Position numbers and translations under genes: made by a program. Of a stretch of DNA of 20,685 nt, positions 1 to 7,896 are shown one piece after another (the stretch's first letter is position 1; each line of letters opens with the position of its first letter). Source of the stretch: Sporichthyaceae bacterium. GTDB lineage: Bacteria; Actinomycetota; Actinomycetes; JACCUZ01. The notes under the pieces were generated by a model, which worked only from the letters and a program-made list of their open reading frames with translations, was not told the origin of the DNA and searched no databases. The stretch lies in contig JACCUZ010000313.1 of the NCBI GenBank assembly GCA_013698395.1, positions 1-20,685 on the forward strand, written 5' to 3'.

Positions 1-87
1 CAAGTCCCCCGGCTGCAGGTCAGCCTTCGTGCCGTGGTAGAAGAGCCCGAAGTCCTTGGCCTCGGACGGCATCGGTCCGTTCTTCAT
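1..87 (-). CDS. arr: Rifampin ADP-ribosyltransferase, N-terminal fragment (runs off window)
   Basis: Only the first 29 codons are present; the gene continues beyond base 1. Arr proteins inactivate rifamycins by transferring ADP-ribose from NAD+ to the ansa-chain hydroxyl. The fragment contains FYHGTKADLQPGDL (residues 16-29), which matches the start of the Arr fold as I recall it from M. smegmatis (FLHGTKADLKVGDL), including the HGTKA NAD-binding segment. The ATG at 87 is directly preceded in frame by a TGA, so the start is either this codon or the internal ATG at 72. A G-rich stretch (GGATGGGG) lies a few bases upstream and could be the ribosome binding site. Whether the rest of the gene is intact cannot be seen. 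It lies next to a decayed gene, which suggests an accessory segment. Confidence 0.82.
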   Translation of the reverse strand, partial: MKNGPMPSEAKDFGLFYHGTKADLQPGDL

Positions 88-294
88 TCACACCCCATCC
101 AAGTTCGGCCGCCACTCCAGTCGCCGACCGCTGACGTTTGACCATCCGCGGAGCGCCTGCGATACCCGGTCGACCGACGTCCAGGACTTCCGGTTCTAGC
201 CGCAGATGGCGTGCGTTGTGGCCATCCACATGCCGCTGACCGGAGGATCGTTTCGGTGATGGGACGGTCCAGGAAGGCGGGTCCTGGACTTCCC

Positions 295-469
295 TCACTT
301 CACAACGCGGTACTTGAGGTGTGCGCCCCCGGGCGAGGTATTGGTTGATCGCATCGGCACCGCCTCCGATAATCACGTCCTTGCCGCGGGCTGCCCGCCT
401 CGCCTGCTCCAATGCCGTTTCGATCCCGTCGGTGACGAAGGTGAACGTCGTGTCCGACAGGGTCAGGGG
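295..469 (-). pseudogene. Remnant of a RibD_C / dihydrofolate-reductase-like gene
   Basis: Bases 469 to about 330 on the minus strand encode a 41-residue stretch beginning TFTFVTDGIETALEQARRAA and then carrying GKDVIIGGGADAINQYLARG. This is typical of the RibD C-terminal / DHFR-like family (usually about 185-215 residues). An in-frame TGA at 472-470 cuts the frame just upstream, and no recognisable N-terminal half lies in 470-640 in any frame. At a run of five Gs the frame then shifts by one and reads GAHLKYRVVK followed by a stop at 297-295, which resembles the family's usual C-terminal end (THLxYRVVR). About 50 residues that normally lie between these blocks (the LVDEL...LLGxGxRLF region) are missing. 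I therefore see a gene broken by 5' loss, an internal deletion and a frameshift. The family name is solid; the original substrate is unknown. Confidence 0.72.
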
Positions 470-617
470 TCACGCCAAGGCGACGACGACGCTGAGCACT
501 CACGCCCATCTGTGGCCAACGGCGGAGGACCGCACACGGACCGCTTCTGGGGAGCTCATGGCTTCGGCGACGCGGCTTCTTGCGGACTCCCTGCGGACCT
601 GACGACTGCCATAGGGT

Positions 618-641
618 TGTGATCTGCGAACACTCCATCGA

Positions 642-646
<5 letters not shown>
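618..646. repeat. 7-bp inverted repeat across the ychF stop codon
   Basis: TGTGATC at 618-624 and GATCACA at 640-646 form a perfect inverted repeat around a 15-nt loop. The right arm contains the ychF stop codon (644-642). It may act as a weak transcription end for ychF, but there is no T-tract, so this is only a candidate. Confidence 0.35.
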
Positions 647-1736
<1,090 letters not shown>

Positions 1737-1827
1737 GGGCGCCAAGGGTACGTGGGCCAACCGGCCGAGCCGAATCGCCGGACCCGCCTTCCGGGGTTGT
1801 GTCCAGGGTCGGGTCCACGCTGGGGCC
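1737..1827. promoter_or_regulatory. Divergent ychF/rmuC intergenic promoter region
   Basis: The 91-bp gap holds the promoters of both genes. On the minus strand TACCCT (complement of 1745-1750) sits 8 nt before the ychF GTG and fits an actinobacterial -10 box for a leaderless mRNA. I see no equally good TAnnnT box for rmuC. Confidence 0.45.
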
Positions 1828-2997
1828 ATGGACATCGTGCTGCTGGTCATCGGCCTCGCCCTCGGGGCGCTATTGGGGTGGGCACTCACCCGCTCGGGAG
1901 CCTCCGGCGCAGCTGCCGAGCGTGCTCTCCTTCGGGAGCGGCTGGCGATCGCCGATGCCGCTGCTGGCGATCGACAGGAGCTCGCAGTCAGCGTTGCTCC
2001 GCTGCGTGACGCCCTGGGCAAGGTCGAGGCCCATCTTCGCGACCTCGAGACGGCGCGGGTCGGCGCCTACGCGGCGCTGACCGAGCAGGTCGGGTTCGTG
2101 CGCACCGCAAGCGAGGCCCTGCGGGACCAGACCGCGTCCCTGGTCAACGCTCTGCGCGCGCCGCAGACGAGGGGCCGGTGGGGGGAGATGCAGCTGCGCC
2201 GGGTGGTCGAGATGGCCGGCATGGTGGAGCACTGCGACTTTACCGAGCAGGCGTCAGCGACGCGCGACGGTACGTTGATCAGGCCCGACCTCGTGGTGCG
2301 GCTGGCAGGCGGGAAGAACATCGTCGTGGACGCCAAGGTGTCCCTGGCGGCCTACCTGGACGCGGTCGAAAGCCGTGAGCCTGACGTTGCTGCGCAGCGG
2401 ATGGCTGCCCACGCCCGACACCTTCGCGAGCACGTCAAGGGTCTGGCTGCCAAGGACTACTGGCGGGCGTTTCAGCCCACGCCGGAGTTCGTCGTCCTGT
2501 TCGTGCCCGGTGACGCCTTTCTGGCACCCGCGCTGGAAAGGGACCCCACCCTGCTGGAGGACGCGATGGCCGACCGGGTGCTCATCGCGACGCCAACCAC
2601 CTTGATGGCCATGCTGCGCACCATCGCCTACTCCTGGCAGCAGGAGGCGCTGACTGCCCACGCCCGTACCGTCTTCGAGCTCGGCCGAGAGCTGTATCAC
2701 CGTCTGGGGACTTTGGGCACCCACGTCGACAAGCTCGGCAAGACCCTGGGACGGGCGGTCGAGGACTACAACAAGACGGTCGGGTCACTGGAGCGCACCG
2801 TTCTCGTCCAGGCCCGCAAGATGGCCGAGCTCCAGGTGACCGACGCCGATCTGCCGGTGCTCACGGCCGTGGACGCCGCCACCCGCCCGCTCGGCGCCCC
2901 CGAGCTGCTCGAGTCCCTCGAGAGCAGGCCGGTTCCCGGTCTCGTTGATCTCGTCCAGGACGACGTCGGTCCATCCCCCTTGCGTGAGGCCCGCTAG
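1828..2997 (+). CDS. rmuC: DNA recombination protein RmuC
   Basis: 389 residues. RmuC is a membrane-anchored protein with a restriction-endonuclease-like core; in E. coli it limits inversions between short inverted repeats. The N-terminus has one membrane segment (residues 3-21, IVLLVIGLALGALLGWAL), followed by a charged, helical coiled-coil region to about residue 110. The core then has the family marker GRWGE (116-120) leading into LRRVVEMAGM, and the VVDAKV motif with D168 and K170, which sits where PD-(D/E)xK nucleases keep their catalytic residues. FVVLFVPGDAF is also typical. The ATG at 1828 is chosen because the membrane segment starts right there; longer versions of the frame overlap ychF. 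It is transcribed away from ychF and may lead into the genes at 3066-4822, with a 68-bp gap after it. Confidence 0.93.
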   Translation: MDIVLLVIGLALGALLGWALTRSGASGAAAERALLRERLAIADAAAGDRQELAVSVAPLRDALGKVEAHLRDLETARVGAYAALTEQVGFVRTASEALRDQTASLVNALRAPQTRGRWGEMQLRRVVEMAGMVEHCDFTEQASATRDGTLIRPDLVVRLAGGKNIVVDAKVSLAAYLDAVESREPDVAAQRMAAHARHLREHVKGLAAKDYWRAFQPTPEFVVLFVPGDAFLAPALERDPTLLEDAMADRVLIATPTTLMAMLRTIAYSWQQEALTAHARTVFELGRELYHRLGTLGTHVDKLGKTLGRAVEDYNKTVGSLERTVLVQARKMAELQVTDADLPVLTAVDAATRPLGAPELLESLESRPVPGLVDLVQDDVGPSPLREAR

Positions 2998-3053
2998 CCA
3001 GGTACGGGAGCTCACATCCGCGTGTCTCGGCGCACGGCAGCGTGCTGGTTCTC

Positions 3054-3059
3054 TACCGT
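3054..3059 (+). promoter_or_regulatory. -10 box of a probable leaderless promoter
   Basis: TACCGT (TAnnnT) ends 6 nt before the ATG at 3066, and no Shine-Dalgarno sequence is present. This spacing puts the transcription start on the start codon. Confidence 0.45.
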
Positions 3060-3065
3060 GGCCGG

Positions 3066-3551
3066 ATGACCGGGACCACCGACACCAGTGCTCCGCCAGT
3101 CGTGACTGCCGCAGACGCGCTGGCGGACCTCTTCGTGGTGACGGCCGCTCCGCCGTCCGCGCTGGGAGCAGCGATCACGGGGCAGACCCTCACCGGTGCG
3201 GGCGGCGTGCTGGTGGCCTTGCTCGTCCTCACGCCCGCAGTGGTGCTCGATCTGGTGACCGACGCCACGTTCGGCCTGCCGTCCACGATCGGGTTCCTGC
3301 TAGCCGCCATGGCCGCGCCACTCGTGGTGCGCACCAGCGGCCTGGCCACGGCTGCTTTGCTCCCACCACTTCTGTTCGCCGGAGCCGTCTCAGCGCTTGC
3401 GTGGTTCAGCGGCAACAACGAGGGGGCTCGCGAGCTTGTCCTCGACGTCGGAACCACGCTCGCGCTGTCCGCCCCCATCCTGTTCGCCGGCACCGCGGCC
3501 TGCCTCGCCGTCGTTCTCGGCCGCCTGCTGTGGCGACTGCTTCGTCGCTGA
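3066..3551 (+). CDS. DUF6542-like small integral membrane protein
   Basis: 161 residues with a short polar N-terminus and about four hydrophobic segments (roughly residues 46-64, 74-90, 92-114 and 133-153), ending in a basic tail (RLLWRLLRR). I do not recognise a catalytic motif. A membrane protein of this kind lies between ychF and ispH in mycobacteria, and I believe this is the DUF6542 family, but that assignment rests on position and topology more than on sequence. The ATG at 3066 is preferred over the GTG at 3042 because a TAnnnT box sits at leaderless distance before it. The gene is followed by a methyltransferase-fold gene after 48 bp on the same strand. Confidence 0.7.
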   Translation: MTGTTDTSAPPVVTAADALADLFVVTAAPPSALGAAITGQTLTGAGGVLVALLVLTPAVVLDLVTDATFGLPSTIGFLLAAMAAPLVVRTSGLATAALLPPLLFAGAVSALAWFSGNNEGARELVLDVGTTLALSAPILFAGTAACLAVVLGRLLWRLLRR

Positions 3552-3599
3552 CTGTCCCAGCCGGCTTTTGCAAGACTGTCAGACGTACCGGAGCCCGTC

Positions 3600-4283
3600 G
3601 TGCTGGACAGGGTTGCCACCGAGCGCGGTGAGCTGGTCCTCCGGCGCGACGGCCGACACCTCGAGGTGATCAGCAACGGCGTCTTTCTGATGGACACCCG
3701 GGACGGACGGTCAGAGCGGCAACTGGTGCGCGCCGCGCTGGATGCGCGCCCTGCGGCCGGGCGGATCCTCATCGGCGGCCTCGGGGCCGGCTTCTCGTTG
3801 CGCGAGGCTGTCGCCGATCCGGTCCCACGCCGGATTGACGTCGTGGAGTGCGAGAGCCGGATCGTGGCCTGGCACCAGACGCACTTCGCCGACCTCACCG
3901 GTGAGGCACTATCTGATCCACGCGTGCACGTGGTCGTTGCGGACGTGCGGGACCATCTCGCATCCAATCGGGGCCGCTATGACGTGGTCTGCCTCGACGT
4001 CGACAACGGCCCGGACTGGACGCTGAGCGAGGGCAACGCAGCTCTCTACCTCCCGGCGGGCTTGCAGCTGTCCGTGTCCGCACTCGTCACCGGCGGTGTT
4101 CTCGCCGTCTGGAGCGCCCACGCCTCGGAGTGGTTCGAGCGGCTTCTGCACCGCCACCTCGAGGAGGTCCGGGTCATCGAGGTCCCGGCATCCCTACCTC
4201 GAGGCGCCCCCGACGTGCTGTACCTCGGGCGCCGTCGCGACGCAGGGAACCAGCCGGAACTTTCTCGCGTCACAGCTCCATGA
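3600..4283 (+). CDS. Spermidine synthase-like / SAM-dependent methyltransferase-fold protein
   Basis: 227 residues, with the class I AdoMet-binding fold of the spermidine synthase family. Motif I is ILIGGLGAGFSLREAV (GGLGAGF at 59-65). The acidic ribose-binding residue is E83 in VVECES, a further acidic residue lies in VVVADVRDHL (D115), and the substrate-side strand is CLDVDNGPDW (131-140). It is shorter than true spermidine synthases (about 280-300 residues), and I do not see the usual N-terminal barrel domain or GG-D-G aminopropyltransferase pattern, so polyamine synthesis should not be assumed. The GTG at 3600 has GGAG six bases upstream. Its stop overlaps the next start by 4 bp (ATGA), so the two genes are translationally coupled. 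Confidence 0.75.
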   Translation: MLDRVATERGELVLRRDGRHLEVISNGVFLMDTRDGRSERQLVRAALDARPAAGRILIGGLGAGFSLREAVADPVPRRIDVVECESRIVAWHQTHFADLTGEALSDPRVHVVVADVRDHLASNRGRYDVVCLDVDNGPDWTLSEGNAALYLPAGLQLSVSALVTGGVLAVWSAHASEWFERLLHRHLEEVRVIEVPASLPRGAPDVLYLGRRRDAGNQPELSRVTAP

Positions 4284-4822
4284 GGATCGCCACCCGAACA
4301 TGCCTGACCCTGAGCATGCTGGTCCTTCTGTTGCTCGTCCCCTCGGCGGCGCAGGCTTCCTGCGCCGCTGCGCCAACAGCCTCGCCGCACGCCTTTGTCG
4401 GCACCGTCGACTCGGTGGACAAGGACGGTCGGCTCGCACAGGTTGTCCTCGATGACGGCAGACGGGTGATCGTCCACGGGAGCCCGGAGCTGGGCGACCA
4501 CACCGCCACATCGGTCGACCGCAGGTATGCCCTCGGCGGGCGATACGAGTTCCATCCGCTCAACGCCTCCAGCCCGTTCCAGGACAACGCCTGCACCGCC
4601 ACGCGTCAGCTCGCCGGTCCGTCGCCCCGGCCGCTCGAGCCGGCTCAGGACCGGCTGCCTGGGTGGTTGCCCGTTGACGAGCAGGCCGGACCCATCGGCT
4701 ACGCGGTCGGAGTCGCGGCCCTGGTCGTAGGGCTGGCGGCCGTCACCGCGGCGGTGTTGCGCATCCGTCGACGGCTCGGCCGCCGCCATGTCGGCGTGCA
4801 GGGCCCGGAGGGTGCGCGGTAA
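4280..4822 (+). CDS. Exported, C-terminally membrane-anchored protein of unknown function
   Basis: 180 residues, not matched to a family. It has an export signal with a basic start, a hydrophobic core at residues 9-20 and a likely AQA cleavage site near 26. After a short extracytoplasmic domain (about 28-130) there is a single membrane helix at 139-161 followed by a very basic cytoplasmic tail (RIRRRLGRR). Two cysteines (C28 and C105) fall in the outer domain and could form a disulfide. The segment FVGTVDSVDKDGRLAQVVLDD resembles a small beta-barrel. The ATG overlaps the stop of the methyltransferase-fold gene (ATGA), so the pair is probably co-expressed. The gene ends 10 bp before the convergent ispH stop. 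Confidence 0.72.
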   Translation: MRIATRTCLTLSMLVLLLLVPSAAQASCAAAPTASPHAFVGTVDSVDKDGRLAQVVLDDGRRVIVHGSPELGDHTATSVDRRYALGGRYEFHPLNASSPFQDNACTATRQLAGPSPRPLEPAQDRLPGWLPVDEQAGPIGYAVGVAALVVGLAAVTAAVLRIRRRLGRRHVGVQGPEGAR

Positions 4823-4832
4823 CCGGTTACTC

Positions 4833-5813
4833 TCAGCCGGCTCGGGCTGCGGCCTTCATGTCCCGTCGCAGTTCAGGTGGCAGGGCGAACAGCAGCGACT
4901 CCTCGGCGGAGACGACCTCTTCGACATCTTCGAAGCCGCGCTCGGCGAGCCAGTCGAGGACCCCGCGGACCAGGATCTCGGGCACCGACGCGCCCGACGT
5001 CACGCCCACGGTCGTCACGCCGTCCAGCCACGACGCGTCGAGCTCGGTGGCCTTGTCCACGAGCTTGCTCGCCCGCGCTCCGCACTCGAGGGCCACTTCG
5101 ACCAACCGTACGGAGTTGGACGAGTTCGTCGAACCCACGACGATGACCAGGTCGCTTCGTGCGGCGATGTCCTTGACCGCCAGCTGGCGGTTCTGCGTCG
5201 CGTAGCAGATGGCGTCGCTCGGCGGGTCGATAAGGGCGGGGAACCGCTCACGGAGCCGCCGAACCGTCTCCAACGTCTCATCGACCGACAGCGTGGTCTG
5301 CGACAGCCAGGCCACCTTCGACGGGTCTCGTACGACGACACTGTCCACTCCCGCGGGACCGTCAACGAGGTGGATGTGCTCCGGTGCCTCACCCGTGGTC
5401 CCCACCACCTCTTCGTGCCCTTCATGACCGATGAGCAGGATGTCGAAGTCCTCGGAGGCGAAGCGGCGGGCCTCGTGGTGGACCTTCGTCACCAGCGGGC
5501 AGGTGGCGTCGATCGTCCTGAGCTGGCGCCGGGCGGCCTGCTCGTGGACCACCGGCGCCACCCCGTGTGCGGAGAAGACGACGGTCTCCCCCTCGGGAAC
5601 CTCGTCGTTCTCCTCGACGAAGACCGCTCCGCGCTGCTGGAGCGTCTCGACGACGTGCTTGTTGTGGACGATCTGCTTGCGCACATAGACGGGCGCGCCG
5701 TAGGTCTCCAGTGCCTGCTCGACGGCGACGACGGCCCGGTCGACACCAGCGCAGTAGCCGCGCGGGGCGGCCAGCAGGACACGCTTGGCAGGCAGGTCGG
5801 CAACGTCAGGCAT
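4833..5813 (-). CDS. ispH: 4-hydroxy-3-methylbut-2-enyl diphosphate reductase
   Basis: 326 residues. IspH (LytB) is the last enzyme of the MEP pathway and reduces HMBPP to IPP and DMAPP using a [4Fe-4S] cluster. The three cluster cysteines are present: C21 in PRGYCAGV, C105 in ATCPLV and C203 in AICYATQN. Substrate-binding motifs are also present: KQIVHNKHVV, SAHGV, GHEGHEEV, GSTNSSNS and TSGASVPE near the C-terminus. The ATG at 5813 is followed at once by normal family sequence. There is no Shine-Dalgarno sequence; instead TACGAT lies 6 nt upstream, so the mRNA is probably leaderless. It is divergent from xseA with only 23 bp between start codons and convergent with the exported-protein gene. 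The product feeds the cis-prenyl transferase encoded at 18318-19073. Confidence 0.97.
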   Translation of the reverse strand: MPDVADLPAKRVLLAAPRGYCAGVDRAVVAVEQALETYGAPVYVRKQIVHNKHVVETLQQRGAVFVEENDEVPEGETVVFSAHGVAPVVHEQAARRQLRTIDATCPLVTKVHHEARRFASEDFDILLIGHEGHEEVVGTTGEAPEHIHLVDGPAGVDSVVVRDPSKVAWLSQTTLSVDETLETVRRLRERFPALIDPPSDAICYATQNRQLAVKDIAARSDLVIVVGSTNSSNSVRLVEVALECGARASKLVDKATELDASWLDGVTTVGVTSGASVPEILVRGVLDWLAERGFEDVEEVVSAEESLLFALPPELRRDMKAAARAG

Positions 5814-5836
5814 TGGCCCATCGTAAGTTGCAACCC
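5814..5836. promoter_or_regulatory. Compact divergent ispH/xseA promoter with overlapping -10 boxes
   Basis: On the plus strand TAAGTT (5824-5829) lies 7 nt before the xseA ATG. On the minus strand TACGAT (5825-5820) lies 6 nt before the ispH ATG. The two hexamers share bases 5824-5825. Neither gene has a Shine-Dalgarno sequence, so both transcripts would be leaderless, and each -35 region must lie inside the other gene's coding sequence. Confidence 0.6.
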
Positions 5837-7057
5837 ATGCGACTGGAGACTTCGGCCGAGCAGCCGGTTCCTGTGCGCCGTGTCGCCCAGCTGATGACGG
5901 AGTACATCGGCCGCCTCGGCTTCATCTGGGTCGAGGGACAGGTGGCCCAGATCACCCGCCGGCCAGGTCAACGTACGGCCTTCCTCACGCTTCGTGATCC
6001 CAGCGCGGACATGTCTCTGTCGGTCACCTGCTCGGTGGCACTGCTCGACGGCCCCGCGGCCGGCCTCGCCGATGGAGCCCATGTCGTCGTGCACGCCAAG
6101 CCACAGCTCTATCCCGCGCGGGGCACCCTGTCCTTGGCCGCCGACCAGATCCGCCAGGTCGGGGTCGGTGAGCTGCTCGCCCAGCTGGAGCACCTGCGCC
6201 GGGTGCTCACCGCCGAAGGGCTGTTCACCGCAGAGCGCAAGCTCCCGCTCCCCTTCCTCCCGCGCGTCGTCGGTGTCGTGTGCGGCCGTGCGTCGGCTGC
6301 CGAGAAGGACGTCCTCGAGAACGGCCGGCGGCGTTGGCCGGCCGTGCGGTTCCGGGTCGAGGAGGTCGCGGTCCAAGGCCCGGCCGCGGTGGTCGAGGTC
6401 AACGCTGCGATCGCTCGGCTCGACATCGACTCCGAGGTCGACGTGATCGTGGTGACGCGCGGTGGGGGGTCGCTCGAAGATCTGTTGCCCTTCTCCAACG
6501 AGGCGATGGTGCGCGCGGTCGCTGCCTGCCGAACACCCGTGGTCAGCGCGATAGGGCACGAGGCGGACACCCCGCTGCTCGACCTCGTGGCCGATGTCCG
6601 CGCCTCCACACCGACCGACGCGGCGAAGCGAGTGGTTCCCGACGTCGTGGAGGAATCCGAACGGGTCGCTCATCTCCGCCGGCGTAGTCGCGCAGCCGTC
6701 CGCACTCTGCTCGACCGTGAGTCAGCGACCCTGCGCTCGCTGCGCTCCCGACCTTGTCTCGCCGACCCGCGCTCCATGCTCGAACCCAGGGTCGATGAGG
6801 TGCTCGCTCTTCGTGAGCGCGCCCGCCGGGTACTCGCGGGAAAGCTCGACCGGGCAGCCGACGACATCGCCCACACGTTGGCTCGCGTCACCTCCCTCTC
6901 CCCCGCCGCGACGCTGCAGCGGGGATACGCGGTGCTGCAGCGAAGGGACGGTGAGGTGGTACGTCGGGCAGCTGACGTCTCACCTGGCGACCGGCTGAGG
7001 GCGCGCCTCGCGGAAGGAACTCTCGCCGTGCAGGTTGGGCCCGACGAGCAGTCGTAA
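5837..7057 (+). CDS. xseA: Exodeoxyribonuclease VII large subunit
   Basis: 406 residues, close to the mycobacterial protein (about 415) and shorter than E. coli's. Exonuclease VII digests single-stranded DNA from both ends in the cytoplasm. The N-terminal OB-fold spans about residues 10-105 (WVEGQVAQIT, FLTLRDPSADMSL). The catalytic core shows CGRASAAEKDV (149-159), VTRGGGSLEDLLPFSNE (206-222, RGGGS at 208-212), SAIGHEAD (237-244) and ADVRASTPTDAA (252-263). A helical C-terminal region ends in the usual LQRGYAVL segment. The ATG at 5837 starts the normal family N-terminus (VPVRRVAQLM) and sits 7 nt behind TAAGTT, so leaderless translation is likely. xseB follows directly. Confidence 0.96.
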   Translation: MRLETSAEQPVPVRRVAQLMTEYIGRLGFIWVEGQVAQITRRPGQRTAFLTLRDPSADMSLSVTCSVALLDGPAAGLADGAHVVVHAKPQLYPARGTLSLAADQIRQVGVGELLAQLEHLRRVLTAEGLFTAERKLPLPFLPRVVGVVCGRASAAEKDVLENGRRRWPAVRFRVEEVAVQGPAAVVEVNAAIARLDIDSEVDVIVVTRGGGSLEDLLPFSNEAMVRAVAACRTPVVSAIGHEADTPLLDLVADVRASTPTDAAKRVVPDVVEESERVAHLRRRSRAAVRTLLDRESATLRSLRSRPCLADPRSMLEPRVDEVLALRERARRVLAGKLDRAADDIAHTLARVTSLSPAATLQRGYAVLQRRDGEVVRRAADVSPGDRLRARLAEGTLAVQVGPDEQS

Positions 7058-7067
7058 GGTGACCGCC

Positions 7068-7301
7068 GTGTCCGACGCCCAGCCTTCACCCGATCTCCCC
7101 GGAACATACGAGCAAGCCCGCGAGGAGCTCATGGACGTCGTGCGCCGGCTGGAGACGGGCGGGGTGAGCCTGGAGGGGTCACTGGCTCTGTGGGAGCGCG
7201 GCGAGGCACTGGCCGCGCTGTGCCAGCAGTGGCTCGACGGCGCCCGCGCCCGGCTGGACGCCGCACTGGCCGGCGACGACGCCGGTCGATCACCTGAGTG
7301 A
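7068..7301 (+). CDS. xseB: Exodeoxyribonuclease VII small subunit
   Basis: 77 residues, in the usual range for XseB. The small subunit binds the helical part of XseA and is needed for nuclease activity. The core YEQAREELMDVVRRLETG followed by GVSLEGSLALWERGEAL is the standard two-helix XseB pattern. I chose the GTG at 7068 because AAGGTGA (7056-7062) is a good ribosome binding site at normal distance. The GTG at 7059 and TTG at 7035 are in frame but sit on or before that site. It starts 10 bp after the xseA stop, so the two form an operon. Its last 12 bp overlap tail-to-tail with the DUF4245 gene on the other strand. Confidence 0.93.
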   Translation: MSDAQPSPDLPGTYEQAREELMDVVRRLETGGVSLEGSLALWERGEALAALCQQWLDGARARLDAALAGDDAGRSPE

Positions 7302-7853
7302 TGCGGCCAGCCGGCGCAGCTCCGCCCATGACGCGTTACCGGCCACCATGGTGGTTACCGGCCCGCTGGTCCGGACCAGCGCTCGGGGCTCGGGGTCACC
7401 ACCTTTCAGCCGCTGCCAGACCAGTTGGCCGATCCGGGCACTGCCAGCCTTGGCCGCCCCGTCGACGTGCTGCCGGGCCAGATCCTTGCGTGGTCCGTCG
7501 GTCTGCTCAACAGCCGCATACTTCCCCCCGGCAGTCACCATCCCGAGGTGCCAGGTCACAGCACCACTGTCCTGGCCGGTCCGGGCGCTGGTGACGCGCC
7601 AACCGCGAGGCAGCGGGTCAGGTCCGACCAGGTCGTAGTCGACGCCAGGCTGGGCGTTGACCAACGCCGCCGGGTATTGCACATCCCGGACGACGGGATC
7701 CGGCTGCTGCACCACGTTGAGTGCGACGAGAACACCGACGAAGACCAGGACCACGGACAACGAGCCCACCATGTCGCCGGTCGTCCGCCGGCGGCGGAAA
7801 CGGTCCGGCGGCGCTGGGGCAGGCGTCGACGCCGGGTCGGGCTGAGGGTCCAC
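7290..7853 (-). CDS. DUF4245 domain membrane-anchored protein
   Basis: 187 residues. It has a proline-rich, basic N-terminus, one membrane helix at about 29-48 (MVGSLSVVLVFVGVLVALNVV) and an extracytoplasmic C-terminal domain with PLPRGWRVTSAR. This is the usual architecture of DUF4245, a family of unknown function found in Actinobacteria. The GTG at 7853 is preferred because AGGGAG lies 9 nt upstream; an in-frame TTG at 7880 is possible but lacks this support. The gene lies 43 bp behind the MFS gene on the same strand and overlaps xseB by 12 bp at the 3' end. In M. tuberculosis a DUF4245 gene (Rv1100) lies beside glpX; here a molybdate transport block separates the two. Confidence 0.85.
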   Translation of the reverse strand: MDPQPDPASTPAPAPPDRFRRRRTTGDMVGSLSVVLVFVGVLVALNVVQQPDPVVRDVQYPAALVNAQPGVDYDLVGPDPLPRGWRVTSARTGQDSGAVTWHLGMVTAGGKYAAVEQTDGPRKDLARQHVDGAAKAGSARIGQLVWQRLKGGDPEPRALVRTSGPVTTMVAGNASWAELRRLAASLR

Positions 7854-7896
7854 CGGGGGATTCTCCCTGACATGCGACAAACGACGGCGGGCCGAC

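Noticed and set aside
314..622. Open frames on the plus strand opposite the RibD_C remnant
   Set aside because: The homology signal lies on the minus strand; the plus-strand frames have no recognisable sequence and no ribosome binding site.
3042..3065. GTG at 3042 as start of the small membrane protein
   Set aside because: The extra eight codons contain the TACCGT promoter box and have no ribosome binding site; the ATG at 3066 fits leaderless spacing.
4788..5894. A 368-codon open frame on the plus strand opposite ispH
   Set aside because: It is antisense to the complete ispH gene, runs through the ispH/xseA promoter and has no family pattern.
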